Below, piece after piece: positions 22,316 through 35,114 of a DNA stretch of 64,000 nt; position 1 is the stretch's first letter; each line of letters begins with the position of its first letter. The DNA is from Apus apus (lineage: Eukaryota > Chordata > Aves > Apodiformes > Apodidae). The stretch spans positions 16,259,501 to 16,323,500 of the forward strand of contig NC_067287.1 in assembly GCF_020740795.1 (NCBI RefSeq), given 5' to 3'. A program made the translations under genes and the position numbers. The notes under the pieces are model-generated. The model was not told where the DNA came from. It ran no database searches and worked only from the letters and a program-made list of their open reading frames with translations.

Positions 22316-25300
22316 CTGCAGCAAAAGAGAGGGGGAAATGGATGAGCCCACAGCTCCCATGGGAAAGGAGTCATACCCTTCCTGGTATTCCCATTTCAGC
22401 CAGTGAACATGCCTGAGCTGAGCTCCTCCAGCTGCACATTTCCCCCAGTCCCCCTTCCCCCAGGGCTTGTGCAAAAACACATCTGGCTGATCTGGGTCTT
22501 TAGGTAGCTTCAACAGATGCTGAAGACCCTGGCCAGGGCACAATGAGTAGGGGCTGTACCCACTCCCCTTCCCAAGGTGACCAGAGCACGTGGGACCTTG
22601 GCCCCTTCCCCAGCCACAGCCCCTCCGCCCTGCTCTGAGCCAATGTCCCTCTCTGCCCGGGATGCCACACAGCACACGTCGTGCTCCCTGCTCATCCCCA
22701 GCCCTAAAAATAGAGCCAGTGACTCTGTCCAGCCTGCACTGACTCACGCGGGGCTGACGACGATGCCCGGCAGCCCCTGCCCAGCACAGCCCACCTCTGC
22801 CAGCCATCTTCAGCAGCCAGCCATCCCCAGCAGCAGACTAGAGAGAAGCTCCAGCTATTTCCACTGCAGTATCCAACACTCTCACTCCCAGCCCAGCTTG
22901 AAACCGGAGCCCATGAGCACAACCAAGACAAGCAATTTTCTGTGAAGCTGCCGAGCTGTCCCATGCCAGGAGCAGCAGGCTGGGCTGGCTGTCACCAGAA
23001 ACAGCAGCCACTAGACCCAGCCCTCCCTCTGCTACCTGCTCCATCCAGGCTGGTCCCTATCCCTACAATAGTCCCCACAGCCTCCAGCTCCTTGCCAAAA
23101 GTTGCACCAGATGAAGGGACTGCAGCTTCAGCCCCATCCTCCTGTGCCCCTGCAGCTGTATCACACCTTGGCTGGCACATGCCACCAACTGCCTCCATGC
23201 AGGGGCACAACACCCTAAGCAAAACCCACCAGTGTCAAACGCTAATGGCTGGGCAACCTTGCAGATCCCTGGTTTCAGACTGGCCATGCCTGAGACATGC
23301 TCTGCTGTAGTAATTAGCATGACAAACATTATTATCATTATTATTAGTCATAGCAGCTGGGCTCCGGCTAAGCCTGCCTGCAAGGCAGCCTGCTCACAGC
23401 CAGCAGCACCAATGTGCAACTCTGTGTTCAGTGCCTGACCAGGAGACTGCAAGGAAAAAGACTGTCACAGGTCCCCCTCCTTTGCCACCAGTGTCTGTGC
23501 TCTGTCCACCTGCAGACAGGGGACGATCTGTCCATCCCTCAGGCTGATGCCCCTGCACAGCCCTCCTCGACTACCCCAGGAAAGATATGAGACAAAACCA
23601 GACCAAGGACCTCAACATAGGCTGGGTACCAGCCTCCAAGGCAGGGCACGCAGCTTTGAGCAACAGGGACAAGGCACTGCCCAGAGGGACGCCCAAGGCA
23701 GCTGTGAGAAACTCATCGCCACTTAGGTAATTAAATTAATTTCACAGCTACTCAATTTTCTCCCCCAGCTCCCCACCCCAGACTAAAATTAGCCAGACAG
23801 TACATATGAGTCAGCCTGCAAGAGGTTAAGACCAAACGGCTGCAAAAATGTCAGCTCCTCCTGCGAAGGTGGGGGCTGAAGCAAGGCAGGAGGCCGAGCC
23901 TCAGGCAGGAGGGACAGCCCACCAGGGAGCTCGTGTACAAGCCACAGCGAGGTGTGTGACCCTGGGCATGTGTTCAAGTCCTCTGGTTCAATACGGGGAA
24001 AAAAGAAAGAAGGAAAAAAACTGAAGTTTCAGGCAGGGTTCTTTTAGGTTAAAAAAAATCAGATCTTGTCTCCTAGTATGTTTTTGGAAGAGACTCTGGA
24101 GACGGGAAGACAGTGGAAGAATAGAAAGGCCTTGAGTCACCAAGGGGTGGGCAGTCATCCGAGAATCCCAAATCCGAGCAGGGCTGAGCTGCAGACAGAA
24201 ATCCTCAGCGCTGCGACTGCACCGGCCTGTTTTAAAGCCTTCTTGGAGATGGCAGGCAGGCCCTGAGCTCCTGTGCTGCCAGAGCATCCCCTGGTCCCAG
24301 GAGCAGCTGAACAGAGACCAGAGAGGCAAGGATCCTCCTGGAGCACATGACTGAATGCAGAAGGTATTAAGCCAAAGCTTGGTTAAGCCAAAACACCCGT
24401 CCCTGCTCAGGACTTGGGATTCAATCCCTCAAAACCATCATGTTATCCAAGAGGAAGAAGGACAGAAGCAGGGCAAAAGGCTGCTGATGGCCATTCAGCC
24501 TGACAAGTGTGGGATCACCAGACATCCTTGAATGTACCCACAAAGTCCTAGCTGAAAAATTCTCTCTGGGAACAGAACATTTTATTCAAGCAAAAACTTC
24601 CTCTGGTATTACACAATATTCAGGTTTGGGTTATGTGCATTTTGAGGAAATCTGGAGCAGAAATGCTGATGGCTCCTGGGGCTGCAGGAAGTGTCGCAAA
24701 CTCACTGAGAAGAGTCATCCTCTCCCCAAAACCCATCTTGAACACATAGTTCCCCATCCCAGCCCCGGGGGCCCAAAATTTCATTAAAGAAGAAAGCAAA
24801 ACCACCAAACAACTGTTAGATAGCAGGCGGCTCTCCAAGAAATCACAGCCACTCCCGAAGCTTCCATTCCCTTGGAAGATATTCCACCCCAGAGCCTGCA
24901 GTGCCCCCACAATCAGCAGGAGCCACCCCCCAGCTCAGTCCAGTCCTCAGCATCCCAGGAGAGGCACAACTCAGGGATGGGAGAGGTGGGAGGAATGTGG
25001 GCAGCCTCCTGGCTGGCGGAGGATGCACTGGTGGCCTCTGAGCCTGGTGACCTTTTGTGCTGCACTTTGGTTTATTTTCGATCCAAACAGCAGCAGCAAA
25101 GCCAGAAGAAGAGGGCAGGAGCCCAAAACCGGGGCTTCTGCTCCCAGCCACCCCCCAGGCTCATCTGAAGCTGGCTGAAGCACTCCTGGCATGCTGCCAG
25201 TGAGGATGCCATGCACCAACAAAGAGATCTCAGCCCCCATGGATGATCGCCACCCAATGTGACAGACATCCAGCTCCAATTTGGACATTAGGGAAGCCAA

Positions 25301-25482
25301 CCACAACACAAGGCATGACGTTCTCTTCCTCAAAAGGCAGCAGCACCAGCAAGACTCAGGCTCCCACATCCCTGGCGTCCAGAACAAGGGAAAGTTGCTG
25401 GCACAGACAGACGGAGCCTGCTCTAAGCAACGGTCATTAGGGATTAACATGGAAGAGACAGAGAAAGAAAATGCTTTCTTAC
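22316..25482 (-). other. TNS1: TNS1 intron between exons 21 and 22
   Basis: About 3.2 kb with an ATT-rich patch at about 23320-23346. No repeat family, exon or RNA gene recognised. Confidence 0.7.
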
Positions 25483-25512
25483 CTTCTTCAGAGCCACCAC
25501 CCACCTCCCCTT
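25483..25512 (-). CDS. TNS1: TNS1 exon 21, 30-nt micro-exon (residues 1102-1112)
   Basis: Ten codons of phase 1-1 reading EGEVGGGSEE. Acceptor CAGAGCTAG, donor GTAAGA. Acidic linker between exon 20 and EPRSYVES in exon 22. Being phase-neutral it could be skipped. Chicken tensin has a similar Glu-rich piece here. Confidence 0.85.
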
Positions 25513-26401
25513 CTAGCTCTGAGAGACGGAGGGGCAGGAGAGCAATAGGAGCGGGAGAGGAAGAAGGAAGGTGCAAGACAGAAAGAAAGAGAAATCTGAG
25601 TTAAGCAGCTTTGACTTACTCAGGAAGAGGCACACAGAGCACAAGAGAGCCCCACACCTCCCCAACACTGCACCTCAAACTGGGCTCCTGGTCATGGAGG
25701 TCCACCTAGGCATCCCAGAGATGATGACCAAACCCCAAGAGGCTGGTTTCATTTGGGAAAGGGGAGCAGTGGGAAGCCAGCATGAAGTGCTGGTCCAAGA
25801 AACCCAGCAAGCTCCAAAAAAGTACCAGCTCACCCTTGGGGGCAGAGTGAGAAGGGTCTCACTGAGTGGGCTCAGCTGGGTTCTGAGAAGCTTACACTCA
25901 GCCCTGAGATGACCAGGAAGGGGTCCTGCATGCTAGGGAGCAGCAAGGTCTGGCTTGACAGGCTGCTCTGGGACATGTTCCCCAGAACAGTAGGGCCTCT
26001 GCACCCAGGGACTGCTCTCCAGGATGGAGAGGGGTCTGGATACTGTTCCAGCTGACAGGCTTGGCTCCCAGAGAGCAAACCTTCTCCAGCTGTGCTGGGG
26101 AGGAGAAGGGATGGAGGGGCTGAGGGAGGGAGGAGTATGGGGCTGGAGAGAAGGCAGGACCCTGGAGTTTTCCAGCCTCCACCACCAGAGACCCTGATGG
26201 GCTGAGGCACCCAGGACAGCCACCAATATTTTCCACTCTCACACAGTCCCAGAGTGTTCCATAGGAGATGACAAGGACCCTAGGTCTACCTGGCCACAAA
26301 AGGGAGGCAAAAGTACCTTCTCCAGCTGGGGGACCCTTCCAGGAATACCCTCAGGGACAATTCCCCCCATGCCCACGTGCAGCCTCCATGTGCACACTCA
26401 C

Positions 26402-26494
26402 CTCCCACTGGATGCAGCAGGATCTCGGCTGGGTTGTGGGGTTTCAGTCCCAGCGCTGAGAGCGGGGTCTTGGCCAGACCAGGGGGAGAACGCA
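26402..26494 (-). CDS. TNS1: TNS1 exon 20 (residues 1071-1102)
   Basis: 93 nt reading [20 protein letters not shown], then [10 protein letters not shown]. This short segment is nearly invariant between birds and mammals as I recall it. Acceptor CCAACAG, donor GTGAGT. Confidence 0.96.
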
Positions 26495-27107
26495 CTGTTG
26501 GCACAGGGGACACAAGAGTGTTAATGGAGGGGTGGGAGATGAAGCTTCAGAAAGGCTGGAGCTGTTGCTGCCCAGGGGTTCAGAACCCCCATGACCCATT
26601 GCACCCACCAGCTGCAATCGGGAGCTGCCAGGAAGAGCCCTTGTGTGAAGCAGCACCCCAGGGAAGGGCACCAATCCCCTTCTCCACCTTGGGATGTGCA
26701 CAGGGTGGGAGGTGCCTGGGAACAATCAGTCTGTCCCATCGCAGGGCTGGCAGGATTGAGAAAGGGGACAATTCCCACTAGGGCAGGCCCAGACCACATC
26801 TCCCAGCAGCATCTACACAAGGCAATGGTCTTACCATAGGCATGAAGCCCCTTTCATTGCTCCTGTGCAAGCAGCTGCCCCCCACCCCAGCACTCCCAAA
26901 CCTTAACCTCCCTCTGCTGATCCCCACGTCTGGCTCAGCTGGGACCTGGCTGTGCCAGAGCAGCTCATCCCCTCCACCGTAGGGGCAGCAGGACTGTCAA
27001 AAAACGCCCTGCCCTCCAGACCAACTCAATGGATGAGCAAGGATGTCCACATAGAGCATGGTTCCCTGAGGGCTGGCAACACACACTTGGGGTCTATACC
27101 CCTAGGT

Positions 27108-27148
27108 CCATACATACATACCAGGAGAAGCTACATATGTATGTATGG
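27108..27148. repeat. Perfect 13-bp inverted repeat, intron 19
   Basis: CCATACATACATA at 27108-27120 and its exact complement TATGTATGTATGG at 27136-27148, separated by 15 nt. Could form a hairpin in the transcript. Built of CATA units, so it may be simple-repeat drift. Confidence 0.8.
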
Positions 27149-28903
27149 CTATGCTATGAATACACCAGCAGTGCAGGGCAGCAGGGTTTCACATGGTAGG
27201 GCTTCACAGGGCAGGATGGTCCTCCCCAAGCCATCTGCATCTCCTCTCACCTCCTGCTCCCTGAGTTTGACCCATCTCCCTGACGCTATGTCTCCTGGCA
27301 AGAAAACTCCAGGTCTCATCCCCAGCAAGAGGGACCAGAGGGTACATGCCTCCATCAGCATGAACTGGTGGCACGGGATCCATGCCAAGGCCGGGAGGCG
27401 GAGGGTGGTGGGTGGTCTGGGGGAAAGCCAGACCCTCACCCTGAGGCCAAGTGGCCCCTGGCAGCCTGGGGCTGGAGCAGCTGAGCAGCTGAGTCCCTGG
27501 GAAACCGAGAGGGCAGCGCTTTCCCTGGTGGCTGGGTGTATGATTTCCTCAAATCTGGTTGGCCGCAAGCTCACATCTCTGCTGGCTGATGAGCCATGGA
27601 GTCCTGCAGGGGCTAGGAATTCCCCTGGGACCGAAATCTGCCCATGAAGGGGAATCTCTTCTGCATTCTCCCTTGGGGCACTTTGGTGAAGCCTGCAAGC
27701 TGCAGCTTCAAACTTTCCAGGCCTCCCCAGCTGGCTCTGAATAAGAAGCACTGCCTCCGAGCCACAAGCCACGTCCCTGGCCAGGCTGTTCCTGTTACCT
27801 CTGTGAGTGATTCATCCCCCAAAACAAGCCACTCTCCCACAGCCAAGGAGCTGCTGCCCCGGGGCCAGACTTCCTGGGTCCCTGAACAAGGGGGCCATTT
27901 CCAAGCTGCCAAATGCCCCAGGGACACTCCCACACTCCAGTCACTGCATCCCACGACACAGGGCTCAAAAGTCAGTGGATTGCAGGAGAGAAACAGCAAC
28001 CACTCAGGAGGAAACAGACTCAAATCCCATGGGCTGAGCTATGGGGGCCTGAGGTCCCATTGCAACAAGGACGTGGCATCAGAGGGGGCTGCATCCAGCC
28101 TGAGCATCCTCAGCCCTAGAGCATCCCTCAGCATTCAGCCTACAAAAGTGATCTGGGGGGTAGAGGGGAGGCTGCCACCTTTCTGATCGGTTTCCCAGTT
28201 GACTGGCTGCTCTGTTGCACTGGTCCAGCCCAAGTCGTGCTGTGCCAATGTAAGGCTGCTCACTGGGGTTCATCGCTCAAGCTGGTCACACAAACCCGGT
28301 CCACACAAAACCACCATGACTGTGCAGTTGGGTTTAGTCAGAAAGAAAGCATGTTGTGCCAGAGGAGAAGAGACAGGCTGCATGCAAAGGGCTGGCACCT
28401 CCCAGCCTTATTCCCCTCCTGCCCTGGAAACAGTGAACAAGAAGTGGCACAGAGTGTAAGGGTCTGCCCTGAGCCCCCTCCTGGTCTTCAGTCCCCCCAG
28501 CCTCCCCGCAGCTCGCCTGCTACTGCAACCTCACTGCCCTCCTTGCCATGCTGGTAGGAAAGATAGGGAGATGCAGGACTGGGACAGGGTGAAAGGATGC
28601 TGCCTTTCAGACCCTGCCTCCCTCCTTATCCCGCCTTGGGATACCATCCAAGAAATGCCCCAGTGAGTGAAGGGTGGGGAAAAAGCCAACAAGAGGGTGC
28701 CAAGCATGGGACACTGATAGCAGTGGGATGCTGACAGAAGAGTGGAGAGGTGGGATGCACAGGAGAGAGAAAGATGAAGAAAGAAGAGTGATTAAAGTGG
28801 TGGTGGGTGTCTGGAACCCAGAGCTGTCTGACCCTTGGCGAACATCTGGCTTGCCTAGAGCCACCCTCTGAGCCCCTCCACCTCCCGGAGCCGCGGCACT
28901 TAC

Positions 28904-29042
28904 AGGAGTTGGAGTAAGGGGTTTGTGGCGAGACAGGGAAGGCTGGGGTGGGGGGAGAAATCTCACCGCCGCTGGAGGGTGGGCTGGTGGGGGAGGCACC
29001 CTCCATTTCTTCAAAGGCTTCCTTGTAGCTGTGGAGGTGAGG
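28904..29042 (-). CDS. TNS1: TNS1 exon 19 (residues 1046-1071 in the short form), two donors
   Basis: Begins [20 protein letters not shown]. Two donors are visible. GTGAGA after 28967 gives a 76-nt exon that continues [13 protein letters not shown], matching human tensin-1. GTAAGT after 28904 gives a 139-nt exon that adds 21 residues ([21 protein letters not shown]) and then LRSPP. Both end in phase 1, so both are in frame. The downstream donor is closer to consensus. Acceptor CTCTCCCACAG. Confidence 0.9.
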
Positions 29043-29313
29043 CTGTGGGAGAGTAGAAGAAAAGGTCAGTCCCATCCCTACACTGGGCACACACCTTCAG
29101 GACACCCTGAAGGGAGAATAGAGAGGGCAAGGGGAAGGTTTTCACCTCCTCCTTGCTAACTATCACCACCGCCACCAAAAAGCATCATTGACTCCCAACT
29201 CTCCAAGATGCCATAGGCGCTAAAAGTCCCATACCCCTCTCCAAGCCTTCTCCCTCCTTGGAGGCAGTTACACCCCACCAGCCACTCCAGCACCCCACTG
29301 AGCCTCAACACAC

Positions 29314-29492
29314 CTCTTTGGGCCTCCCTCCAGGGTTGGCCGCGATGGTGCTAACAACCTCAGGTGAGAGGACGGTGGGGCTGCGGGGCGAGCTGGGCTC
29401 AGGCGAGCTCTTCTCATAGTGGCTGTCACTGGGAGTCCGCTTGCGGGCAGGGACGGTGCTCTCCTCCAGTGGCTTCTCCCGGTTCTGCACCC
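29314..29492 (-). CDS. TNS1: TNS1 exon 18 (residues 986-1045)
   Basis: 179 nt reading [20 protein letters not shown] and ending [12 protein letters not shown] in phase 0. Acceptor GCCCTGCAG, donor GTGTGT. A Ser/Pro block ([17 protein letters not shown]) offers several proline-directed phosphorylation sites. Part of the disordered middle. Confidence 0.95.
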
Positions 29493-32400
29493 CTGCAGGG
29501 CAAGCACAGAGTGAGAGATGGGTGAGGAGGCACCAGCTAAGACGGGGACCAGCAGGAGACACTCCAGAGCTGATCCGAGAGGTCTCCCTGGGACCATGTG
29601 CCACAGAGGGGGCTCTGCCCAGCAGAGATGACAGCTTCAGCCCTCACCTACATTAACCCCCAGACGAGCACTGTCAGTTTTGAGCTGGAGCAGATATACC
29701 CTACAGCAGTGGCCCTGGGCCAAGCAAAAAAGCATGGCAGAGTTGTTGCTAGTGTCTGCATTGCTGCATAATCCCTCCCAAGCACCTCAAGTTTCGAGCT
29801 CAGGGACAGCATCCCCCGGTACTAGGTGCAAGGGGCATGAACATCCTACAAGCAGCCCAGCAAGCCAGCCTAGCCCCATCAACCAGGAGAAGGGGACACT
29901 GCCTGCCCCTGCCCTGCAGAGCTGGCGAGAACCAGGATGTCCTATAGCATCACACTGGGAAGGGGCCAAATTCCTCCACACGAGGGTGGCTGCATTTGGG
30001 TGCATCCCTGCTCCCACATCTGCATGCAGCTTCTACCACAGCAGTGGAAAAAGCCCATTTCTGTGAGTCCCCAAGGTAGAGGGAGCACAGGGTCAGAACG
30101 AAGGACTCTCAACAGAGGAATGGTGCAGGGAACTCCCAACAAATCACTGCTGATTTCCTGCCCCCAGCACAAAGCCTTCCTAAAAGGGCAGATTGGCATC
30201 TTCTCTCCATCTCCCCCCAAACCTCTTTCCCAGATCCCAATGCCATAAGCCACCAGCACCCACAGCCTAGGAGAGTGCCAAGGGGCTCTGAGGCCCCAGG
30301 GGAAAGAAGGGAGCAAGCAAATCACCACGGGAGAATGGGTTTTTCCAGGCTGTCAAGGTTTAGGTGGATTCCAGTACTGATCCCCTTAGGCTGGAAGAAA
30401 GCCCCGGGACAGGGACAAAGCTAGCGCAGGGCAGGGGGGGCTTAGGAGGCTGGGATGAGGGGTGCAACCCCCTGTCCCAGCACCCAGCAGAGCCCAAATA
30501 TACCCACCACCCCAGCAGGCCTGAAGAAGAGGTTAACTAGTGCTCAGGGCTGATGGTGCCAGGTTCAGTGTAGGGGAACTGCACAGAGAGAGCATCACGG
30601 GTGCAGCTCAGAGCCCCACAGGACTCCCATTCCTCCTTGGGACCCACATGGCAAGAGGGTGAGCCCCAGTCTCAGCCCCACCAGCACAGGTGACAGCACT
30701 GTCCCCTCCACCTTTCCCGCAGAGCCCAGGAATGCTCAGGCTCTGCCTCAGCCCAGCACATTTGGGGCAGGGAGGGGCGGAAAGGAAAAAGTAAAAAAAA
30801 AGAAAAAAGAGGCCAGCATCACGCTCCAGGAAATGCACTTTTCAAACACCAACTCCTTTCCCACGGGCTGGTGGAGGAAAACCAGCGATCAGCTGCTTCC
30901 CCTCGCTCCCGGGGGCTCCGCATGGGACCAACGCCTCAAGCCCGCTGACCTCCCTCCCCCCTTGAGCGCTCCGGCACCCTGCACCGGAGCTCACCCGGCC
31001 CCAGGGGGAAAAAAAGGCTGGGAGTGCAGGAGGGAGGGAGAGAGGGAAGTGGCCTGGGTGCAGTTCTAAATAATCAGCCCAGTGAATGGCAACAACAATA
31101 AAATCACGGCTGTGGGGGGGTGAGGGGAGAGCCGGCCGGGCTGCGAGGCGGGGGACGCGAGCCAACGGGGCCGGCTCCAGTCGCGGAGGCGGCCTGGAAA
31201 ATTCCACTAAGAGCAGCTTTGAAACACAACTCCCCGATCCCTCCTGCAGGTGCTCGCCAGCGCGGGCGACAGTCATTAAAAAGGCCCATGGTGGGGTCAG
31301 GGGAGCCAAGAGGGTCTCTGAGAAGCTGCCCTGCAGACTGCGATGGCCAAGGGCAGCATTTTTTTCCCTGCTCCCCAGTTTAAGGGAATGAAGTCCTGAA
31401 TTGCAAGGAAAAGTTGAAACAAAATGGGGTAAGTGGGGTGGAATAGAGCAAACCTCTGTATTTTCTTTCTCCCCTCTGCTTTAGCAGGGTGTCCTGCGTG
31501 CTGCAAGAGCAACACCAGGACCAGCCCTTGGCCCATCTCAAAGTGAGCTGCAGAGACTGAGAGCACTGCAACGAGGCAAGGACCAGGCTCCTCAAGTTGC
31601 CCACGCCTGCCTTGCTTTACATTTTTCATTTGGGAAGGACAATCAGCCCCTCACCAGAGCCCAGCTGTCAGTGTACATCACACATTTGCAGCATGAGACC
31701 CCCCACTCTATCCCCAGGGCTGCATGTCACCCAGCCACAGGGAGATGGACCCAACCCATCAGGACACCCAGGAGCTCACCGGGCTTTGGCTGCTCCACTC
31801 CCCAGACACAGAAAGCAGCCGGGGCCGCTGGGAGGGGAGGGAGGAGAAGGGAAAAAAGGGACTCATTGTTTGGGAGCCGAGAGTGGGAAACTTCACGGGC
31901 AGCCCGGAGCAAAGCCTGGAGGAAACCCAGGCTCTGAGCATAGCTCCCTCGACCCCCTGGGTGATTTATGGACTGGAAACTACACTTGAAAAACAAACTC
32001 TCCTTTCCCTGGCTCACTGTGCCCCCTCAGCAGACATACAGCCTCCCTTAGCCATGGCCCCACCAGCAGCTCCCCAAGGATGCCCTGCCTGGCTGCAAGA
32101 ATTGGGGTTCCCCATCACAGCTGAAAGAGGGAATAGCATCCTGCACCCCACTCCCCACCCTTGTCCCCCATCACCTCTGGCACTGCCACCCCTTCTGCTG
32201 CCCATTTAACTTCCTAACCTGGCAGCAACCCTCTCCAGGCAAAGTCCTGCCCTTGGACTAAAGACAGTTCTAGGGCTGGAGAGGGGCAGGAGCACAACAG
32301 CCAGGGGAGGAAGAAGCAAGAGGGATTTCAACCCAGGTGGTTTTGCAGCTGCGGAGATACATTTCTGGACCTAATCAGGAGGCAGCTGCTTTTTGGGCAT

Positions 32401-32606
32401 GAGATGCTGGAGCTATTGCCAGGTAAAAGCCAGGCAATGCCCCCATGGTGGAAATGAGAGGGCAAAGCTCCATCCATGGCCCTCGGGATGCAGCCCCTAG
32501 GAGTTAAAGCCAGAGAGGGACACATGATGCCCTGAACATCACTCTACTGAGAAAGGGGATCCTCCCTCCATCACACAACCATGCAACACACAGAGCACTC
32601 AGCATG

Positions 32607-32745
32607 CAGGGGTAGGGGAGGAAGGAAGGAGGAGAGAGAAGAAGGGAAAAAGGAAGGAAGGATGAGAGGGAAGAATGGAGGCGAGGGAATGAGAAGGATG
32701 GATGAGGAAGGTTGGGGGACAAGGAAGGAGGGAGGTGGAATGAAC
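32607..32745 (+). repeat. Purine-rich (GGAA/GGGA) low-complexity tract
   Basis: Nearly pure A and G on the plus strand, so C/T-rich in the TNS1 transcript. It starts within about ten bases of the donor of cassette exon 17 and could bind pyrimidine-tract proteins that control that exon. Confidence 0.8.
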
Positions 32746-32749
32746 AAAC

Positions 32750-32830
32750 CGGAGAAGGACCGTTGCTGGTTCAGAGGAGGACGGGGGACTTTGGTGCTCT
32801 TGTTGAGTTCCCTGAGCTTGGCGTTGTACT
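32750..32830 (-). CDS. TNS1: TNS1 exon 17, predicted cassette exon (27 residues)
   Basis: 81 nt between acceptor GTATGCTGGCAG and donor GTTTGT. Entry and exit phases both match the flanking exons, so inclusion changes HRVAGVQ to HRVA-EYNAKLRELNKSTKVPR...RSFSG-VQ with no frame change. The peptide is basic, non-repetitive and looks coding. The donor is weaker than those of the constitutive exons, as expected for regulated inclusion. Without it, exon 16 joins exon 18 as [11 protein letters not shown], which resembles the human protein. Confidence 0.7.
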
Positions 32831-35114
32831 CTGCCAGCATACCAGGACAGGGGGTGCAAGGAGTGTTGGAAGTGACAGGGACAGACACAGTCCCCCATAG
32901 GGAGAGGACAGGGCAGACAGGACAAATGTCACAAGACACAATAGGGAGAGAGAGAGAAAACAAGAGAAGATATTAATTGAGCTCCAACAGATGAGCCTGG
33001 GGTTGCTTGGGGTCAGAGGGAGCTCAGACCCTGCTTGGAGCTGCTTTCCCATCACCCAAATTGCCTGGCTCCAGGCACCACCTAAACTCACATAGGAAAT
33101 CAATGGTGGCAGCCCAAAATGGCCTGGTGCAACACCACAAAAAGCCCCATGACTTGGGGATGGTAATGTGCAGGTTCCCTCCATCATGGGATTACCAGGG
33201 CTGGGAAAGTAAGTGATGACCCCAAATGCCCTGCTGAGAGATGAGGGGTCTTGAAGGATGGCAGGACTGGGGAAGCAATGGGGATGCCAGTACAGTCCTG
33301 CCCCACCTCTTCCCCTCCATCACCAGTGGGAAGCAGGAACAGGAGCACTTTCCCACTGGGCATGGAGGAGGTGTGAGATGCTCCTCATGGCTTCACTGGG
33401 ACAAGCAGTCAATTTATAGCAGCAGGGAATGTAAACAAACCCCTCCATGCTCCACCATACCCATTGGCCAGCCCCTCCCACACTGGCTTTGGAACACCTC
33501 GTTCCCAACAGAGGTCAGGCTGCCTGCCTGCGCTGTCCCCACCTCAGCACAAATGGCCAGACTCCAGCAGGGACAGGTGGCCGTGGGCCATGGGCCACCT
33601 CTCCTCCCCAGGAAGCCCAGTGGCTGCAGGGGGATGACAATGACCCCAGCCCAGCCTTGAAGACCTGACCCTGGGATCAGAATGGATAGATTTTTTTGGT
33701 AGACACCGTCAAACAGTTATTTGCCACCCACTTCAAATCTTGTTCCTCCTCTCTTGAGGGCTTTCCTCTTTTCCACCCCATTTTTTTCACTCTATAGCTG
33801 GGGAGGGTATCTGCTCCTTATAATATCAGTCCAGACATACAGCACCATTTAGGCATCCATGTGTCCTTGGGTTTGTTTCAACCCTCTGCACAAACCTTGG
33901 ATCCCTTTGTGGATCTGGCCTGGATCACCAAGGTCACATCTGGATGGAGGCAAACTGCTCCAAACACCTCTGCCACCCACCCCTGCACCCCTACCCGCCG
34001 CTGCCACCCCTCCTGTCTCCCTCCCTAGTGACTCAGCCCCTGCTCCTGTGAAGTTGGTGCTGTTGGATTTTTCCAGCCAAGCCTTTTCTCCCTTCTGCTA
34101 ATGCCAGGCGAGTTTCTGGACTGAGCGCAGAGCTGGAAGGGATGGAGCTGCCAAGCCCCAGCATCACGAGTGGGCCCCCAGCCTGGCCACAGCCCTGAAC
34201 CCTTCCCAAATGTCATTCTACGATTCAACAACTACAGCTGAAACAGCAGGAAGGGTGGGCACCAAGCTCCTACAGGACCACAGCACCTCCTTCCCTGGGG
34301 CCTGGGACCCTCTGCATCCCCAGAGCCCCTGAACTGGAACCAACAGGAGGGCAGGGAGTCAGAGGATGCAATTTCCCCTCAATTTTCCCTCAGTGGCACA
34401 GAGTAAATGCCTTCATCCAGCCACGGCACCAATGCTCACTGCTGCATCCAGCCAAGCATCACACCAAACCCCTCTGGCAGGGCTGGGAAATGCCTTCCCC
34501 TAACCACCACTCCCAAGGCCAGGTCCAGCTTCCAAATACCCAGAGCTAAGCTGGCTGAGAGACTAGGGTAGAAAGGCTGCTGCCAGCCTGAATCCTGCCC
34601 CTCCTGCTCTAGCAGCACCACAGCTGCCCAAGGCGGGTGTTCAAGCACCAGAGAGGAGAGCCAAGTACCAAGCCCAGCACACTGAGGGAAAACAGGGGCT
34701 GCCATGAGGGAGAAGCCCAGCTGCTTCCAGGCAGAACACTCTCGACCAAAGCCGAAAACATCTTCCCGAACTCAGACATATCCTTCCCAAATGGGAGAAA
34801 TCCCCCCAAGACCCAGCAAGTGGCCCTGCTGCAGGGGCAGACCAGCCCATAGCCCAAAGGGGTGAGGATGGGGGGGCCCAATCACCTCAGCCACCCCTTC
34901 TCCCCACCTCTGGGCAATGCTGCTCCAGGCAAGCTGCAAGGTGCGGTGGTCTCGGTGAAGGAGAGGGGCACATGCTGCCACCCAAGCCTGGATCCATCAC
35001 ATGAGAGGAGTCGCTGCATCTCCTATCCCCAGCTTCACATGCACCACCCCCGTAGGCTCCAGCTGTCTGGGACATGCGGTCCCCCCATTCCCCCAAGGAA
35101 TCAAAGCATCCTAC

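Larger units (their letters stand above)
29493..35114 (-). other. TNS1: TNS1 intron between exons 16 and 18 (holds cassette exon 17)
   Basis: 5.6 kb. Besides the cassette exon at 32750-32830 it contains a purine-rich GGAA/GGGA tract (about 32607-32745) just downstream of the cassette donor in transcript order, and a CpG-rich patch at about 31130-31270. No other gene recognised. Confidence 0.75.

Noticed and set aside
22094..22807. 237-codon minus-strand open frame overlapping exon 22
   Set aside because: It reads exon 22 in the wrong frame; the correct frame (EPRSYVES) is bounded by clear splice sites.
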